DNA of 64,000 nucleotides from an uncultured Clostridium sp. (GCA_945917985.1 CAMEIH010000003.1:1-64000), one strand, 5' to 3'; counted from the stretch's first letter, positions 48,131-57,790 are shown. A program made the numbers and translations. The notes: generated by a model from the letters alone, not told the origin.

Positions 48131-49271
48131 TAAAAAACCAGAGATTAGGTTCATTGGGTACGATGATTCTTGGTGTTGCGAAAAGATGGGACGAATTGTG
48201 GATGTAAAAAGCGGCATGGATTATAAGCATTTGCATAGTGGAAACATACCTGTTTATGGAACAGGCGGATATATGCTAAGTGTAGATGAAGCCTTATCGT
48301 ATAAAGATGATGCAGTGGGTATTGGAAGAAAGGGAACAATTGATAAACCATACATTTTAAGAGCTCCATTTTGGACAGTTGACACCTTGTTTTATGTTGT
48401 TCCAAAGGAAAACAATGACTTGAATTTTGTGTATGGTCTTTTTCAAAATGTTAATTGGAAGAAGAAGGATGAATCGACAGGAGTACCAAGCCTTTCGAAA
48501 ACAGCAATTAATGATGTTGATGTCTATACGACCGAACATGATGAACAGGAAATAATTGGAAAATACTTTGAGAACTTTGATGAGATGATTATGTTACATC
48601 AAAGAGAAATCGAAAGATTGACCTGTGTCAGAAAAGCAATGATCGAGAAAATGTTTCCACAGGGCGACTCTGATGTACCGGCTGTAAGATTTAAGGGATA
48701 TAAAAAGCCATGGAAGCTTTGCAGCTTTTCGAAGATTTTTACGGAACGTCATATCATTGATACGATATCAGATGAATATCCTCAGCTTGCTTTTACGATT
48801 GAGGAAGGAGTTATCAGGCCTGAGGATAAGAAAACAAATAAACGCGATTTCCTAATTATTGATAAAGCAACAAAAAAATACTTGCAGACGGAGTATGATG
48901 ACATTATCTACAATCCAGCAAATGTAATATATGGGGCAATTCATAGAAATGCATTGGGTAAGGGTTGTGTATCTCCAATCTACAAGATATTCTATACGGA
49001 TCAGGATTCGACATTCATGGAATGCATAGTGCGTCATCCGCGCTTTATTAAGGAAATATCCAGAAGTATGGAGGGAACTGTAAAGAAGCTTAGGACGTTG
49101 AAACCGAAAGCGTTTTTGGATATGAGTGCTTATATCGCACCGACTATAGAGGAGCAACAGCAGATCGGTGAATATTTTAGACAGATGGATCATTTGATTG
49201 AAATTGAGAAAGAAGAACTGGAAAAGATAAAACATATCAAGAGCGCTTGTTTGGAGAAAATGTTCGTGTAA
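48117..49271 (+). CDS. hsdS: Type I RM specificity subunit (two TRDs)
   Basis: Two half-repeats ending 'LHQREIERLTCVRKAMIEKMFP' and 'IEIEKEELEKIKHIKSACLEKMFV'. Confidence 0.93.
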   Translation: MKKSDKKPEIRFIGYDDSWCCEKMGRIVDVKSGMDYKHLHSGNIPVYGTGGYMLSVDEALSYKDDAVGIGRKGTIDKPYILRAPFWTVDTLFYVVPKENNDLNFVYGLFQNVNWKKKDESTGVPSLSKTAINDVDVYTTEHDEQEIIGKYFENFDEMIMLHQREIERLTCVRKAMIEKMFPQGDSDVPAVRFKGYKKPWKLCSFSKIFTERHIIDTISDEYPQLAFTIEEGVIRPEDKKTNKRDFLIIDKATKKYLQTEYDDIIYNPANVIYGAIHRNALGKGCVSPIYKIFYTDQDSTFMECIVRHPRFIKEISRSMEGTVKKLRTLKPKAFLDMSAYIAPTIEEQQQIGEYFRQMDHLIEIEKEELEKIKHIKSACLEKMFV

Positions 49272-49285
49272 AAGGAGGTGCTGGC

Positions 49286-52200
49286 GTGATTTTTGATAAG
49301 GAATCGGATTTTGAAGAAGCTGTCATAGGCGTATTGGTGGAGCGTGGTTGGGAGCCGGAAGTAATCCGCCATCCAACGGAGGCAGAGCTTTTACAGAACT
49401 GGGCTGATATTCTTTTTAACAACAATAGACAGAGAAACTGTCTGAATGAATGTCCTCTGACAGAGGGTGAGATGCAGCAGATCATGGAGCAGATCATCAA
49501 TCTGCGTACACCGCTTAGGCTTAACAGCTTTATCAATGGTAGAAGTGTTTCCATAACCAGAGATAATCCTGATGATGAGTTGCATTTTGGAAAAGAAGTA
49601 AGTCTAAAAATCTATGATCGTCAGGAAATAGCATATGGCGAAAGCAGATACCAGATAGTACAGCAACCACATTTTAACACCAAGTCCCCAATTTTGAATA
49701 ACAGACGCGGAGATCTGATGCTTCTGATAAATGGTATGCCAGTCATCCATATTGAACTTAAAAGAAGTAATGTGCCAGTAAGTGATGCATATAATCAGAT
49801 CATAAAGTATTCGCATGAGGGAGTATTCCGGGGACTCTTTTCTCTGATACAGGTATTTGTTGCCATGGAACCTGAGGAAGCAGTTTATTTTGCCAATCCA
49901 GGCGAAGATGGCATTTTCAACCCTGCATTCTTTTTCCATTGGGCAGATTTTGATAATATTCCGATCAATCAGTGGGATAAAGTTACAGCTGGTCTGCTAA
50001 ACATTCCGATGGCTCATATGCTTATTGGATTTTATACGATTGCGGATACCGAGGATAATCTTCTTAAGGTTATGAGAAGCTACCAGTATTATGCTGCAAT
50101 CGGAATCGCAGATCGTGTAACAAAGAGAAACTGGAAAGAGGATACACCGGAAACTCAGCGGGGTGGACATGTATGGCATACAACGGGCAGCGGAAAGACA
50201 ATGACCAGCTTTAAATCTGCTCAGTTAATTGCCAGTTCTCATGATGCGGATAAAGTTGTATTTCTTGTGGATAGAAAAGAACTAGGCACTCAATCTCTGA
50301 AGGAGTATCGTTCCTTTGCTACAGAAACCGAAAGTGTACAGGCTACAGAGAATACGGATATTCTTATTTCTAAGCTAAAGAGCGATGATCAGGATAATAC
50401 GCTTATAGTAACTTCTATTCAGAAGCTCAGCAATATATCTGAAGAAATGGCGGGCTTAAAAGCAGCTGATCTTAAGAAGATTAAGTCAAAGAGAATTGTC
50501 ATAATAATTGATGAATGCCACAGGTCGACTTTTGGCGAAATGCTGACAACTATCAAGGAAACTTTCAAACATTCTATTATATTTGGATTCACAGGTACGC
50601 CTATACAGGACGTCAATATAAAGAAAGATAGTACAACTACAACTATTTTTGGAAGTGAAATTCATCGATATACGTTAGCAGATGGAATCAGAGATAAGAA
50701 TGTACTTGGCTTTGATCCATATATGGTCAGAATATATGATGATGCTGAATTAAGAGAGCAAGTTGCTCTGGACCAGGCAAAAGCCGACAAAGTGGAAGAT
50801 GTCATGAAAGATGAGAAGAAAAAGAAAGTCTTCTATAAGTTCATGGATTCTTCCAAAATAAAAATGTACGGTGAACAGGTCGGAGATAAATGGATTAAAG
50901 GCATTGAGGATTATATTCCTAATGAACAGTACCAGACAGATGAATATGTCATGGGGGTTATTGCTGATATTAAAAAGAAGTGGCTCATATATAGTCGTGG
51001 AGGAAAATTTCATGCGATTTTTGCTACATCCAGCATTCCGGAAGCGGTAAAGTATTGGCGCTTGATGAAGAAGGAAATGCCTGATCTTATGATAACGGCC
51101 ATGTTTGATCCAACAATCGACAATGAAGGCGGTACCGGATCATTAGATAAAGAAGATGGTATTGTCGAAATGTTGGAAGATTACAAAGAACGCTTGGGGC
51201 AGTCATTTACGATTCCAACTTATGATAAATTCCGCAAGGATGTGAGCCTTCGACTAGCGCATAAAAAACCTTATGATAGATTAGAACCGGATCAGCAGAT
51301 TGATATCCTGATTGTTGTGAATCAAATGCTTACAGGTTTTGACTCTAAGTGGGTAAACACATTGTATCTAGATAAGGTTATGCAATACGAGAATCTTATC
51401 CAGGCATTTTCAAGAACAAACCGTTTATTTAATGAGTCTGAAAAGCCTTTCGGTATCATCAAATACTATCGAAGACCCAATACGATGGAAAAAAATATCG
51501 AAGCCGCTGTGGAAACTTATTCTGGTAATATTCCTATGGGATTATTTGTAGATAAGCTGCCAAGAAATTTGAGAAATCTTAATAGAACCTTTGAAGAAAT
51601 TAAGGAGATATTTGATGCAGCAGGTATAACAGATTTTGAAAAACTCCCAGAGGAGAAATCTGAGAGGAGAAAATTTGTTAAAGCTTTTAATCAGTTTGAT
51701 ACGTACCTTCAGGCAGCCAAAATACAAGGGTTTAGCTGGAAACAGAATGTATATCCTGCAGAAGATGGCTCAGATATTGAAATGTTGTTTGATGAGATGA
51801 CGTACCTGATTCTGCTTGCTAGATATAAAGAGCTTACCCGTGGCGGTGGCGGCGGTGGCCGTGGCGGAGATGTTCCGTATGATGTAAAGATTCATATTAC
51901 AGAATACGATACTGCTAAAATTGATGCTGAGTATATGAATACTCGCTTCGAAAAATTCCTAAAATTGATTCAGGGAGAATATGATCAGGAAACGTTAGAT
52001 AAGACATTGAAGGATCTTCACAAGTCATTTTCTATGCTTTCGGCAGAGGAACAGAAATATGCCAATGTATTTCTGCATGATGTACAAGCTGGTAATGCAA
52101 AGATTGTACCAGGAAAGACATTTAGGGATTATATTTCAGATTTGATGAAAGGTGCTGAGGACGCAAGAATCAAGCGTGTGGTTCGTCGACTTGGATGCTA

Positions 52201-53278
52201 TGAACGTTTGCTCCGTGAGATGCTCGCACGAAAGGTGACTAAAGAAACCATTGAGGCTCATGGCAAGTTTGATGAACTGAAGGCATCAGTAGATGATGCT
52301 AAAGCAACAGAGTTCTTTATTACTGTAGAGCATGATAATTTCCGTGAATCAAGGTTAGCAATGTTGATAGATGCTTACTTAAGATATTTCCTCCTTTCAG
52401 GCGGACAGGATCCTTATCCGGAGAATGATTTTGATGTAAAGCAGAAGAAAAAGGATAGGAAGTGTACTATAATTGCGGATAATGTTCATAAGCCTGCGGG
52501 AGTTGTCCTGACAGATGAGATTATGAGTGGAAAAACAGTAACCACATCTGTCAAGAAGACAACTTTGAAGGAATGGTATTCTGAAAGCAAAGCTCTAGCC
52601 TGCATGGTTAATACGGATTGCTTTGCCTATGTTGATAATAAGCTTTGTATATATGACAAAAAGTACCTGGAACGTGATGAAAATGGAAAGCTGTTCTTTA
52701 CGAAATACGCTAAAGAGCATGAAGAAGAGTGTATGCTTCAGTTTGTGATAGATAATGAGACGTGCGAACTTCACTACATTACCCTTCCAAGTTCTATGGC
52801 AAGTAAGACTTACAATTATTACGATGAATTATCCGCATTGTCTGATGAGGAAAAACTTAGTTTGGGACTCGTTAGCGAAATTGCGAATGAGATGCTTACA
52901 GCAATAAATGGCCTTGATTTTGGAGAGGCATTAACGGCTCTTATGGACAAGAAGATATGCGGAGTTTCTTTCAGAACCCTTAAGTCAGAAACTGGTTTGG
53001 ATAATACAACTGTTAGCAATATGAAAAAGGGCGTAAATTTGAATAAGTCAAATGTTGTTTCGGCGTGCTTGGGAATACATATCCCTTTCAGAGTAAGTAA
53101 CAGGATGATTCAACTGGCTGAATTGTCGATTGACCTAACGCTACCAGGTAAGAAGGGGGAGGAAAATGGTGTTTACGATAGTATCCTCCATTTAAACTGG
53201 GCTCAAGATTATTCAGATACCTATGATGAACTAAAGATAAATCATTACGAATATCTGATTCATCAACCGCCAATGTGA
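49286..53278 (+). CDS. hsdR: Type I RM restriction/helicase subunit with C-terminal HTH-like extension
   Basis: 'HTTGSGKTMTSFKSAQLIA', 'IIIDECHRSTFGEM', 'FGFTGTPI', 'QMLTGFDSKWVNTLYLDK'; GTG at 49286 after aaggaggtg preferred to 49247. Confidence 0.93.
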   Translation: MIFDKESDFEEAVIGVLVERGWEPEVIRHPTEAELLQNWADILFNNNRQRNCLNECPLTEGEMQQIMEQIINLRTPLRLNSFINGRSVSITRDNPDDELHFGKEVSLKIYDRQEIAYGESRYQIVQQPHFNTKSPILNNRRGDLMLLINGMPVIHIELKRSNVPVSDAYNQIIKYSHEGVFRGLFSLIQVFVAMEPEEAVYFANPGEDGIFNPAFFFHWADFDNIPINQWDKVTAGLLNIPMAHMLIGFYTIADTEDNLLKVMRSYQYYAAIGIADRVTKRNWKEDTPETQRGGHVWHTTGSGKTMTSFKSAQLIASSHDADKVVFLVDRKELGTQSLKEYRSFATETESVQATENTDILISKLKSDDQDNTLIVTSIQKLSNISEEMAGLKAADLKKIKSKRIVIIIDECHRSTFGEMLTTIKETFKHSIIFGFTGTPIQDVNIKKDSTTTTIFGSEIHRYTLADGIRDKNVLGFDPYMVRIYDDAELREQVALDQAKADKVEDVMKDEKKKKVFYKFMDSSKIKMYGEQVGDKWIKGIEDYIPNEQYQTDEYVMGVIADIKKKWLIYSRGGKFHAIFATSSIPEAVKYWRLMKKEMPDLMITAMFDPTIDNEGGTGSLDKEDGIVEMLEDYKERLGQSFTIPTYDKFRKDVSLRLAHKKPYDRLEPDQQIDILIVVNQMLTGFDSKWVNTLYLDKVMQYENLIQAFSRTNRLFNESEKPFGIIKYYRRPNTMEKNIEAAVETYSGNIPMGLFVDKLPRNLRNLNRTFEEIKEIFDAAGITDFEKLPEEKSERRKFVKAFNQFDTYLQAAKIQGFSWKQNVYPAEDGSDIEMLFDEMTYLILLARYKELTRGGGGGGRGGDVPYDVKIHITEYDTAKIDAEYMNTRFEKFLKLIQGEYDQETLDKTLKDLHKSFSMLSAEEQKYANVFLHDVQAGNAKIVPGKTFRDYISDLMKGAEDARIKRVVRRLGCYERLLREMLARKVTKETIEAHGKFDELKASVDDAKATEFFITVEHDNFRESRLAMLIDAYLRYFLLSGGQDPYPENDFDVKQKKKDRKCTIIADNVHKPAGVVLTDEIMSGKTVTTSVKKTTLKEWYSESKALACMVNTDCFAYVDNKLCIYDKKYLERDENGKLFFTKYAKEHEEECMLQFVIDNETCELHYITLPSSMASKTYNYYDELSALSDEEKLSLGLVSEIANEMLTAINGLDFGEALTALMDKKICGVSFRTLKSETGLDNTTVSNMKKGVNLNKSNVVSACLGIHIPFRVSNRMIQLAELSIDLTLPGKKGEENGVYDSILHLNWAQDYSDTYDELKINHYEYLIHQPPM

Positions 53279-53303
53279 TATCTTGTTTTCAGATTGTAAA
53301 AAG

Positions 53304-53333
53304 ATAGATCGGAGAAATCCGGTCTATTTTTTG
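53304..53333 (+). terminator. Terminator after hsdR
   Basis: tagatcgga-gaaa-tccggtcta-tttttt. Confidence 0.85.
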
Positions 53334-53499
53334 TGCAAAAAAGTTTTTTGTTGAATTTTCTTCTACACCTTCTTTTTTCAAATGCTCAATTTTACTACAT
53401 TATTTGTCCTTCAAAATACAAAATCATTATGATTTGCGGATAAAAATGTAGAACTTTCTTCAACGGGCAAAATTCACACTTTTGATATAACGAAATTGT

Positions 53500-53706
53500 C
53501 CTGCAGGATGTTTAGTTAAACAGTCTGTAGGTAACTAGGAATCTTTATAAAAATCTCAATGCCTGAGATGGCCATTAAGGCGGCGGGATGCATAAGGAGT
53601 TTCAAGATTTTGGTTAATCCAAGTCTTGGCTCCGGAGCCCCCACCGTTACTTGCTGTGCTGTTTTAGGTATCTAGGAGTCGGTGGATGTCATCGGCTCCT
53701 TTTTGT
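53500..53706 (+). ncRNA. Multi-hairpin leader or antisense-type RNA upstream of the Rha-family gene
   Basis: atctca/tgagat hairpin; ggag..aagattttgg-ttaat-ccaagtctt..ctcc hairpin; ends in terminator-like ggagtcggtg-gatgt-catcggctcc-ttttt. Confidence 0.5.
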
Positions 53707-53742
53707 ATCCCGACCGCAGGTCACAGGCGGAAAGGAAAAGTC

Positions 53743-54390
53743 ATGAAAAAGAATCTTGTAGCAAAAAACGAACTTGGTATCTATGCAGATGGTAATGGCG
53801 TGGTAAGAGCCGACAGCCTTGTGGTGGCTCAGATTTTTGGAAAGCTCCATGCCAACGTAGTCAGGGACATCAGAAATCTCGATTGTTCCGATGAGTTCCG
53901 ACTCATCAATTTTGATGAGTCGACTTACATCAACGCTCAAGGGCATAAGCAGCCGTGCTTCAACATGACCCGTGATGGCTTTGTGTTCCTGGTAATGGGG
54001 TACAGAGGTAAGAAGGCGGCTTCCTTCAAAGAAGCCTACATCAAGAGATTTAACGAGATGGAAGCGTTCATTAAATACCTGCTTGAGGCGAGAACCGAGT
54101 TCCCTCTGCTTACGGACAACATCATGCTTCTCCATGAGCGTCCTAAGCCTTACCACTTCAGCAATGAGGCAGATATGTTAAACCGTATTGCCCTGGGCAA
54201 GACGGCAAAGCAGATCCGAGAAGAGCATGGCCTTAAGCAAGGGACCAGCATTCGTCCTTATCTCACTACAGAGCAGATTGAGGCTATTGATCTCTTACAG
54301 AGAGTAGATATTGGTCTGTTGGTTTCAACACCGGACTTTCAGGAGAGAAAGAGATACCTTGAGTGGTACTACATGAAGAAATTGCAGTAA
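53743..54390 (+). CDS. Rha-family phage regulatory/antirepressor protein
   Basis: 'DSLVVAQIFGKLHANVVRDIRNLDCSDEFRLINFDESTYINAQGHKQPCFNMTRDGFVFLVMGYRGKKAASFKEAYIKRFNEME'; ATG at 53743 behind aaggaaaag preferred to 53686. Confidence 0.9.
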   Translation: MKKNLVAKNELGIYADGNGVVRADSLVVAQIFGKLHANVVRDIRNLDCSDEFRLINFDESTYINAQGHKQPCFNMTRDGFVFLVMGYRGKKAASFKEAYIKRFNEMEAFIKYLLEARTEFPLLTDNIMLLHERPKPYHFSNEADMLNRIALGKTAKQIREEHGLKQGTSIRPYLTTEQIEAIDLLQRVDIGLLVSTPDFQERKRYLEWYYMKKLQ

Positions 54391-54404
54391 AGGAGCGGCG
54401 ATAG

Positions 54405-54983
54405 ATGAAGATTAACGGCGAAGAAACAGATATCCTTCGCAGCTATCGTTCAATGGATGCTGAGGGAAGACTTGCGATTATGCTTGGCAATTATGCGGTC
54501 TTCCCAAAGATCATCCGCAGAGCTGAGAAGAAGATACATTACAAGATTAAAACAGAACAGGAATACCTGCGCAGTCATTCAAGAGATGAACTTGGTGTAC
54601 CAGTACAGACTTCCGGTACCAGCGATTCTACCTTTAACGAGGCATCTACCAATATCATGATTGAAGATGCTTTGAAGACCGGTGAGATTAACAAGTGCTT
54701 GCTTAAAGGAATAAAAGATGCACCTTTATATGAAGAAGATATTCGTACCATCAGTAATATGCGAATGGATTTTGAGCTCTTAGAGGAAATCATCGAGGAG
54801 CTGAGCGAAGAAGACTCCAAAATACTTAAGCGGTATCTGGTAGATGGGCGACTTTTCAAAGAGATTGCCGATGACGAAGGAAGAACCTATGAGGCTATAA
54901 AAAAGCGTATGGAGCGTATTCGTGCTCAAATACGCGATGAGATTCTTGAGTGCCTTGAAATGAACTGTAGGGGAGGTAAGTAA
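54405..54983 (+). CDS. Sigma-70-like (region 4) transcription factor
   Basis: 'LLEEIIEELSEEDSKILKRYLVDGRLFKEIADDEGRTYEAIKKRMERIRAQIRDEI'; typical of ICE recombination modules. Confidence 0.7.
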   Translation: MKINGEETDILRSYRSMDAEGRLAIMLGNYAVFPKIIRRAEKKIHYKIKTEQEYLRSHSRDELGVPVQTSGTSDSTFNEASTNIMIEDALKTGEINKCLLKGIKDAPLYEEDIRTISNMRMDFELLEEIIEELSEEDSKILKRYLVDGRLFKEIADDEGRTYEAIKKRMERIRAQIRDEILECLEMNCRGGK

Positions 54984-54984
54984 G

Positions 54985-55242
54985 ATGAATATCATATCTG
55001 ATAGAGATTATAAAGAATCCGGCATTTATGCCAAAGAGCAGGCATCTGTGCAGACCGTCCCTATTCAGGAGAAGGTGGCTCTCACAATTAGGGAAGCAGC
55101 AGAGTATTCCAATATAGGCATCAATAAGCTGGAATGCCTACTGCGCTCTCCTAGATGTCCCTTTGTCTTATATGTAGGCAAGAAGAAACTTGTTAAGAGA
55201 AAGGAATTTGAAAAGTTTATTTCGGACAATGTAGAAATATAG
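54985..55242 (+). CDS. Excisionase-like protein
   Basis: 'EKVALTIREAAEYSNIGINKLECLLRSPRCPFVLYVGKKKLVKRKEFEKFI' MerR-like HTH; upstream of the integrase. Confidence 0.85.
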   Translation: MNIISDRDYKESGIYAKEQASVQTVPIQEKVALTIREAAEYSNIGINKLECLLRSPRCPFVLYVGKKKLVKRKEFEKFISDNVEI

Positions 55243-55378
55243 CGTATTCCCAATAAATGGGATAACTACGCGATTTGTCGGCTGTTAAAAAAATCAAATA
55301 ACATTGCATTTGGGCCCTAGTTGGTGTATAATATATCGTGCTAATTTGGGGCTCTTATAGCTTAGAAAGGAGCCTTTA

Positions 55379-56509
55379 ATGGGTAAAGATCTCAAAGGAA
55401 AGGAGATTGGAGCAGGAATCGTACAGCAACCCAACGGGACATACTTTGCCAGATTTGTTGATAAATTTGGGAAGCGCAGAACGAAAAGATCCAAGAAACT
55501 TCAAGAGGTAAAACAGTGGTTTGCTGATGCTACTTACATAGACCAACACAGTGACTTGGATCAGGCTACGGATATGCTCGTCGATACTTGGTTTGATTAT
55601 AGGATAGGGATAAAGAAGCAGACAGTGAGACCTAATACGGTCAGAAATTATTCAGAACGGTATGAGCGTAATATCAAGGGCGTAATAGGCAATAAACTCT
55701 TAACGGATGTAAAGCCTATTCATTGTCAGAAGATTTTTTCTGATATGGCTGATGAGGGCTATAAGACAACCACCATATACCAGACGCGGATTGCTCTTTA
55801 TAACATGTTTGAGTTTGCCAGGGAGAATGATGTACTTATCATGAATCCTTGCAAGAAGTCTTTAAAGAGCGATATGGGAAAGCCTTCAGATAAGAAAGAA
55901 GCTCTTACGATAGACGTTCAGAAGAAGCTCTTGGAAGCTGTGGTTGGCTACAGCTACGAGAATCAGTACCGCTTCGTGTTACAGACCGGACTTCGTACAG
56001 GTGAGCTTATAGGACTTAAGTGGAGCGACATCGACTTCGAAAATCGTACCATGAAAATCGAAAGGACGATGGAATATCACTATAAGGTAGGTGAATGGAG
56101 AGTTGGTCCACCTAAGAGCAAATCGGGCTACCGTACAATTCCTCTTACAGACGAAGCAATTCGCATTCTTGAAAACCAGAGATCAAAGAATAAGAGCTTA
56201 AAGCTCGTGCCGATTGAATGGAAAGATATAGTCTTTCTATGCAGAAAGGGAACACCGGTCAAGAATAGCACTTATGACACAGGCTTGTTTAAGTATTGTG
56301 ACCGTGTAGGCATTCCGAGATTTTCAATGCATGTACTCAGACATACTTTTGCTACCAGATGCATTGAGGGTGGAATGAAGCCCAAGACTCTGCAGAAGAT
56401 TTTAGGTCATTCCAATATCGGTATTACCATGAATCTGTATGTTCATATTACAGAGGATGAAAAGCATAGAGAAATTGACTTAGTGGCTGACGCGTTAAAA
56501 GTGGTATAA
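55379..56509 (+). CDS. Tyrosine recombinase/integrase (Tn916-like architecture)
   Basis: 'LQTGLRTGELIGLKWSDID', 'FSMHVLRHTFATRCIEGG', 'LGHSNIGITMNLYVHI' (R...HxxR...H...Y); N-terminal arm-binding-like region. Confidence 0.95.
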   Translation: MGKDLKGKEIGAGIVQQPNGTYFARFVDKFGKRRTKRSKKLQEVKQWFADATYIDQHSDLDQATDMLVDTWFDYRIGIKKQTVRPNTVRNYSERYERNIKGVIGNKLLTDVKPIHCQKIFSDMADEGYKTTTIYQTRIALYNMFEFARENDVLIMNPCKKSLKSDMGKPSDKKEALTIDVQKKLLEAVVGYSYENQYRFVLQTGLRTGELIGLKWSDIDFENRTMKIERTMEYHYKVGEWRVGPPKSKSGYRTIPLTDEAIRILENQRSKNKSLKLVPIEWKDIVFLCRKGTPVKNSTYDTGLFKYCDRVGIPRFSMHVLRHTFATRCIEGGMKPKTLQKILGHSNIGITMNLYVHITEDEKHREIDLVADALKVV

Positions 56510-56533
56510 AACTTAATGCGAAATTCATCTCCG

Positions 56534-56553
56534 TGGTACTCGCCGTGGTACTC
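56534..56553. repeat. Right-end arm-type direct repeats (2 x TGGTACTC)
   Basis: TGGTACTC at 56534 and 56546, between int and ychF; same octamer as at the left end. Confidence 0.75.
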
Positions 56554-56617
56554 GGTCAAAATCGCAAATCGCGGAAAGCCCGTAAAATAAAGGAAAAACG
56601 AAGGAGATTAATATATT

Positions 56618-57715
56618 ATGAAACTAGGAATCGTGGGACTTCCCAACGTAGGTAAAAGCACACTGTTCAATTCCCTCACCAAGGCTGGAGCGGAATCGGC
56701 TAACTATCCTTTCTGTACCATTGACCCCAACATCGGGATCGTGGCAGTACCGGATGAAAGGTTAAAGCTTCTCGGAGACATGTACCATTCCAAGAAGGTA
56801 ACCCCCGCTGTCATAGAGTTTGTTGATATTGCCGGACTTGTAAAAGGCGCTTCCAAGGGAGAAGGTCTGGGAAACCAGTTCCTCAGCAACATCAGAGAGG
56901 TGGATGCCATTGTTCATGTGGTGCGCTGCTTTGAGGACAGCAATGTGGTTCATGTGGACGGAAGCATTGATCCCATGCGTGATATTGAGACCATCAATCT
57001 GGAACTGATTTTTTCCGATATTGAGATTCTGGAGAGAAGAATTGCCAAGACAGGAAAAGCGGCAAGGATGGACAAGTCTCTTGCAAAGGAGGCAGCTCTT
57101 CTTGAGTCCTTAAAGGCACATCTGGAGGAAGGAAAGCTTGCCAGAAGCTATGTGACAGAGGATGAGGATGAACTGGCACTTCTTTCTTCTTATAACCTTT
57201 TGACCTACAAGCCTGTTATTTTTGCGGCAAACGTGGGAGAGGATGACCTTGCGGATGACGGTGCGGAAAATCCCGGTGTACAGAAGGTAAGGGAATTTGC
57301 CAAGGAGACAGGCAGTGAAGTGTTTGTGATCTGTGCCCAGATTGAGCAGGAGATCGCAGAGCTTGACGATGATGAGAAGGCAATGTTCTTAGAGGATCTT
57401 GGACTTTCCGAATCCGGTCTTGAAAAGCTGATCAAGGCAAGCTATAAGCTTCTCGGCCTTCAGAGCTTCCTGACGGCAGGAGAGGATGAGACGAGAGCCT
57501 GGACCATTAAGATCGGAACCAAAGCGCCCCAGGCGGCAGGTAAGATCCACACCGACTTTGAGAGAGGATTTATTAAGGCGGAGGTAGTCAATTATAAGGA
57601 TCTTTTAGAGCAGGGTTCGTTGGCTGCGGCGAGAGAAAAGGGCCTTGTGGGAATGGAAGGAAAGGACTATGTGGTAAAAGACGGCGACGTCATCCTGTTC
57701 CGTTTTAATGTATAA
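56618..57715 (+). CDS. ychF: Redox-regulated ATPase YchF (Obg-like)
   Basis: 'MKLGIVGLPNVGKSTLFNSLTKAGAESANYPFCTIDPNIGIVAVPDERL'; TGS domain at C-terminus. Confidence 0.97.
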   Translation: MKLGIVGLPNVGKSTLFNSLTKAGAESANYPFCTIDPNIGIVAVPDERLKLLGDMYHSKKVTPAVIEFVDIAGLVKGASKGEGLGNQFLSNIREVDAIVHVVRCFEDSNVVHVDGSIDPMRDIETINLELIFSDIEILERRIAKTGKAARMDKSLAKEAALLESLKAHLEEGKLARSYVTEDEDELALLSSYNLLTYKPVIFAANVGEDDLADDGAENPGVQKVREFAKETGSEVFVICAQIEQEIAELDDDEKAMFLEDLGLSESGLEKLIKASYKLLGLQSFLTAGEDETRAWTIKIGTKAPQAAGKIHTDFERGFIKAEVVNYKDLLEQGSLAAAREKGLVGMEGKDYVVKDGDVILFRFNV

Positions 57716-57753
57716 TAATTTATGGTAAATTTTAGATAAAATTAAGAATTTTC

Positions 57754-57790
57754 AAAAGGGCAGACACAAGATATTGTGTCTGCCCTTTTT
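57754..57790 (+). terminator. Terminator after ychF
   Basis: aaaagggcagacacaa-gatat-tgtgtctgccctttttt. Confidence 0.93.

Larger units (their letters stand above)
40900..56634. mobile_element. ~15.7 kb integrative element inserted at the 5' end of ychF (degraded ICE/genomic island)
   Basis: Left junction ATGAAATTAGGAATCGT (40900-40916) matches the ychF start ATGAAACTAGGAATCGT (56618-56634) with one mismatch; tyrosine integrase and Xis-like genes at the right end; relaxase remnant and type I RM inside. Confidence 0.87.

Noticed and set aside
53660-53706. Hairpin resembling the tracrRNA 3' end (gagtcggtg)
   Set aside because: No Cas9, CRISPR repeats or anti-repeat nearby; the resemblance is short and the structure works as an ordinary terminator.
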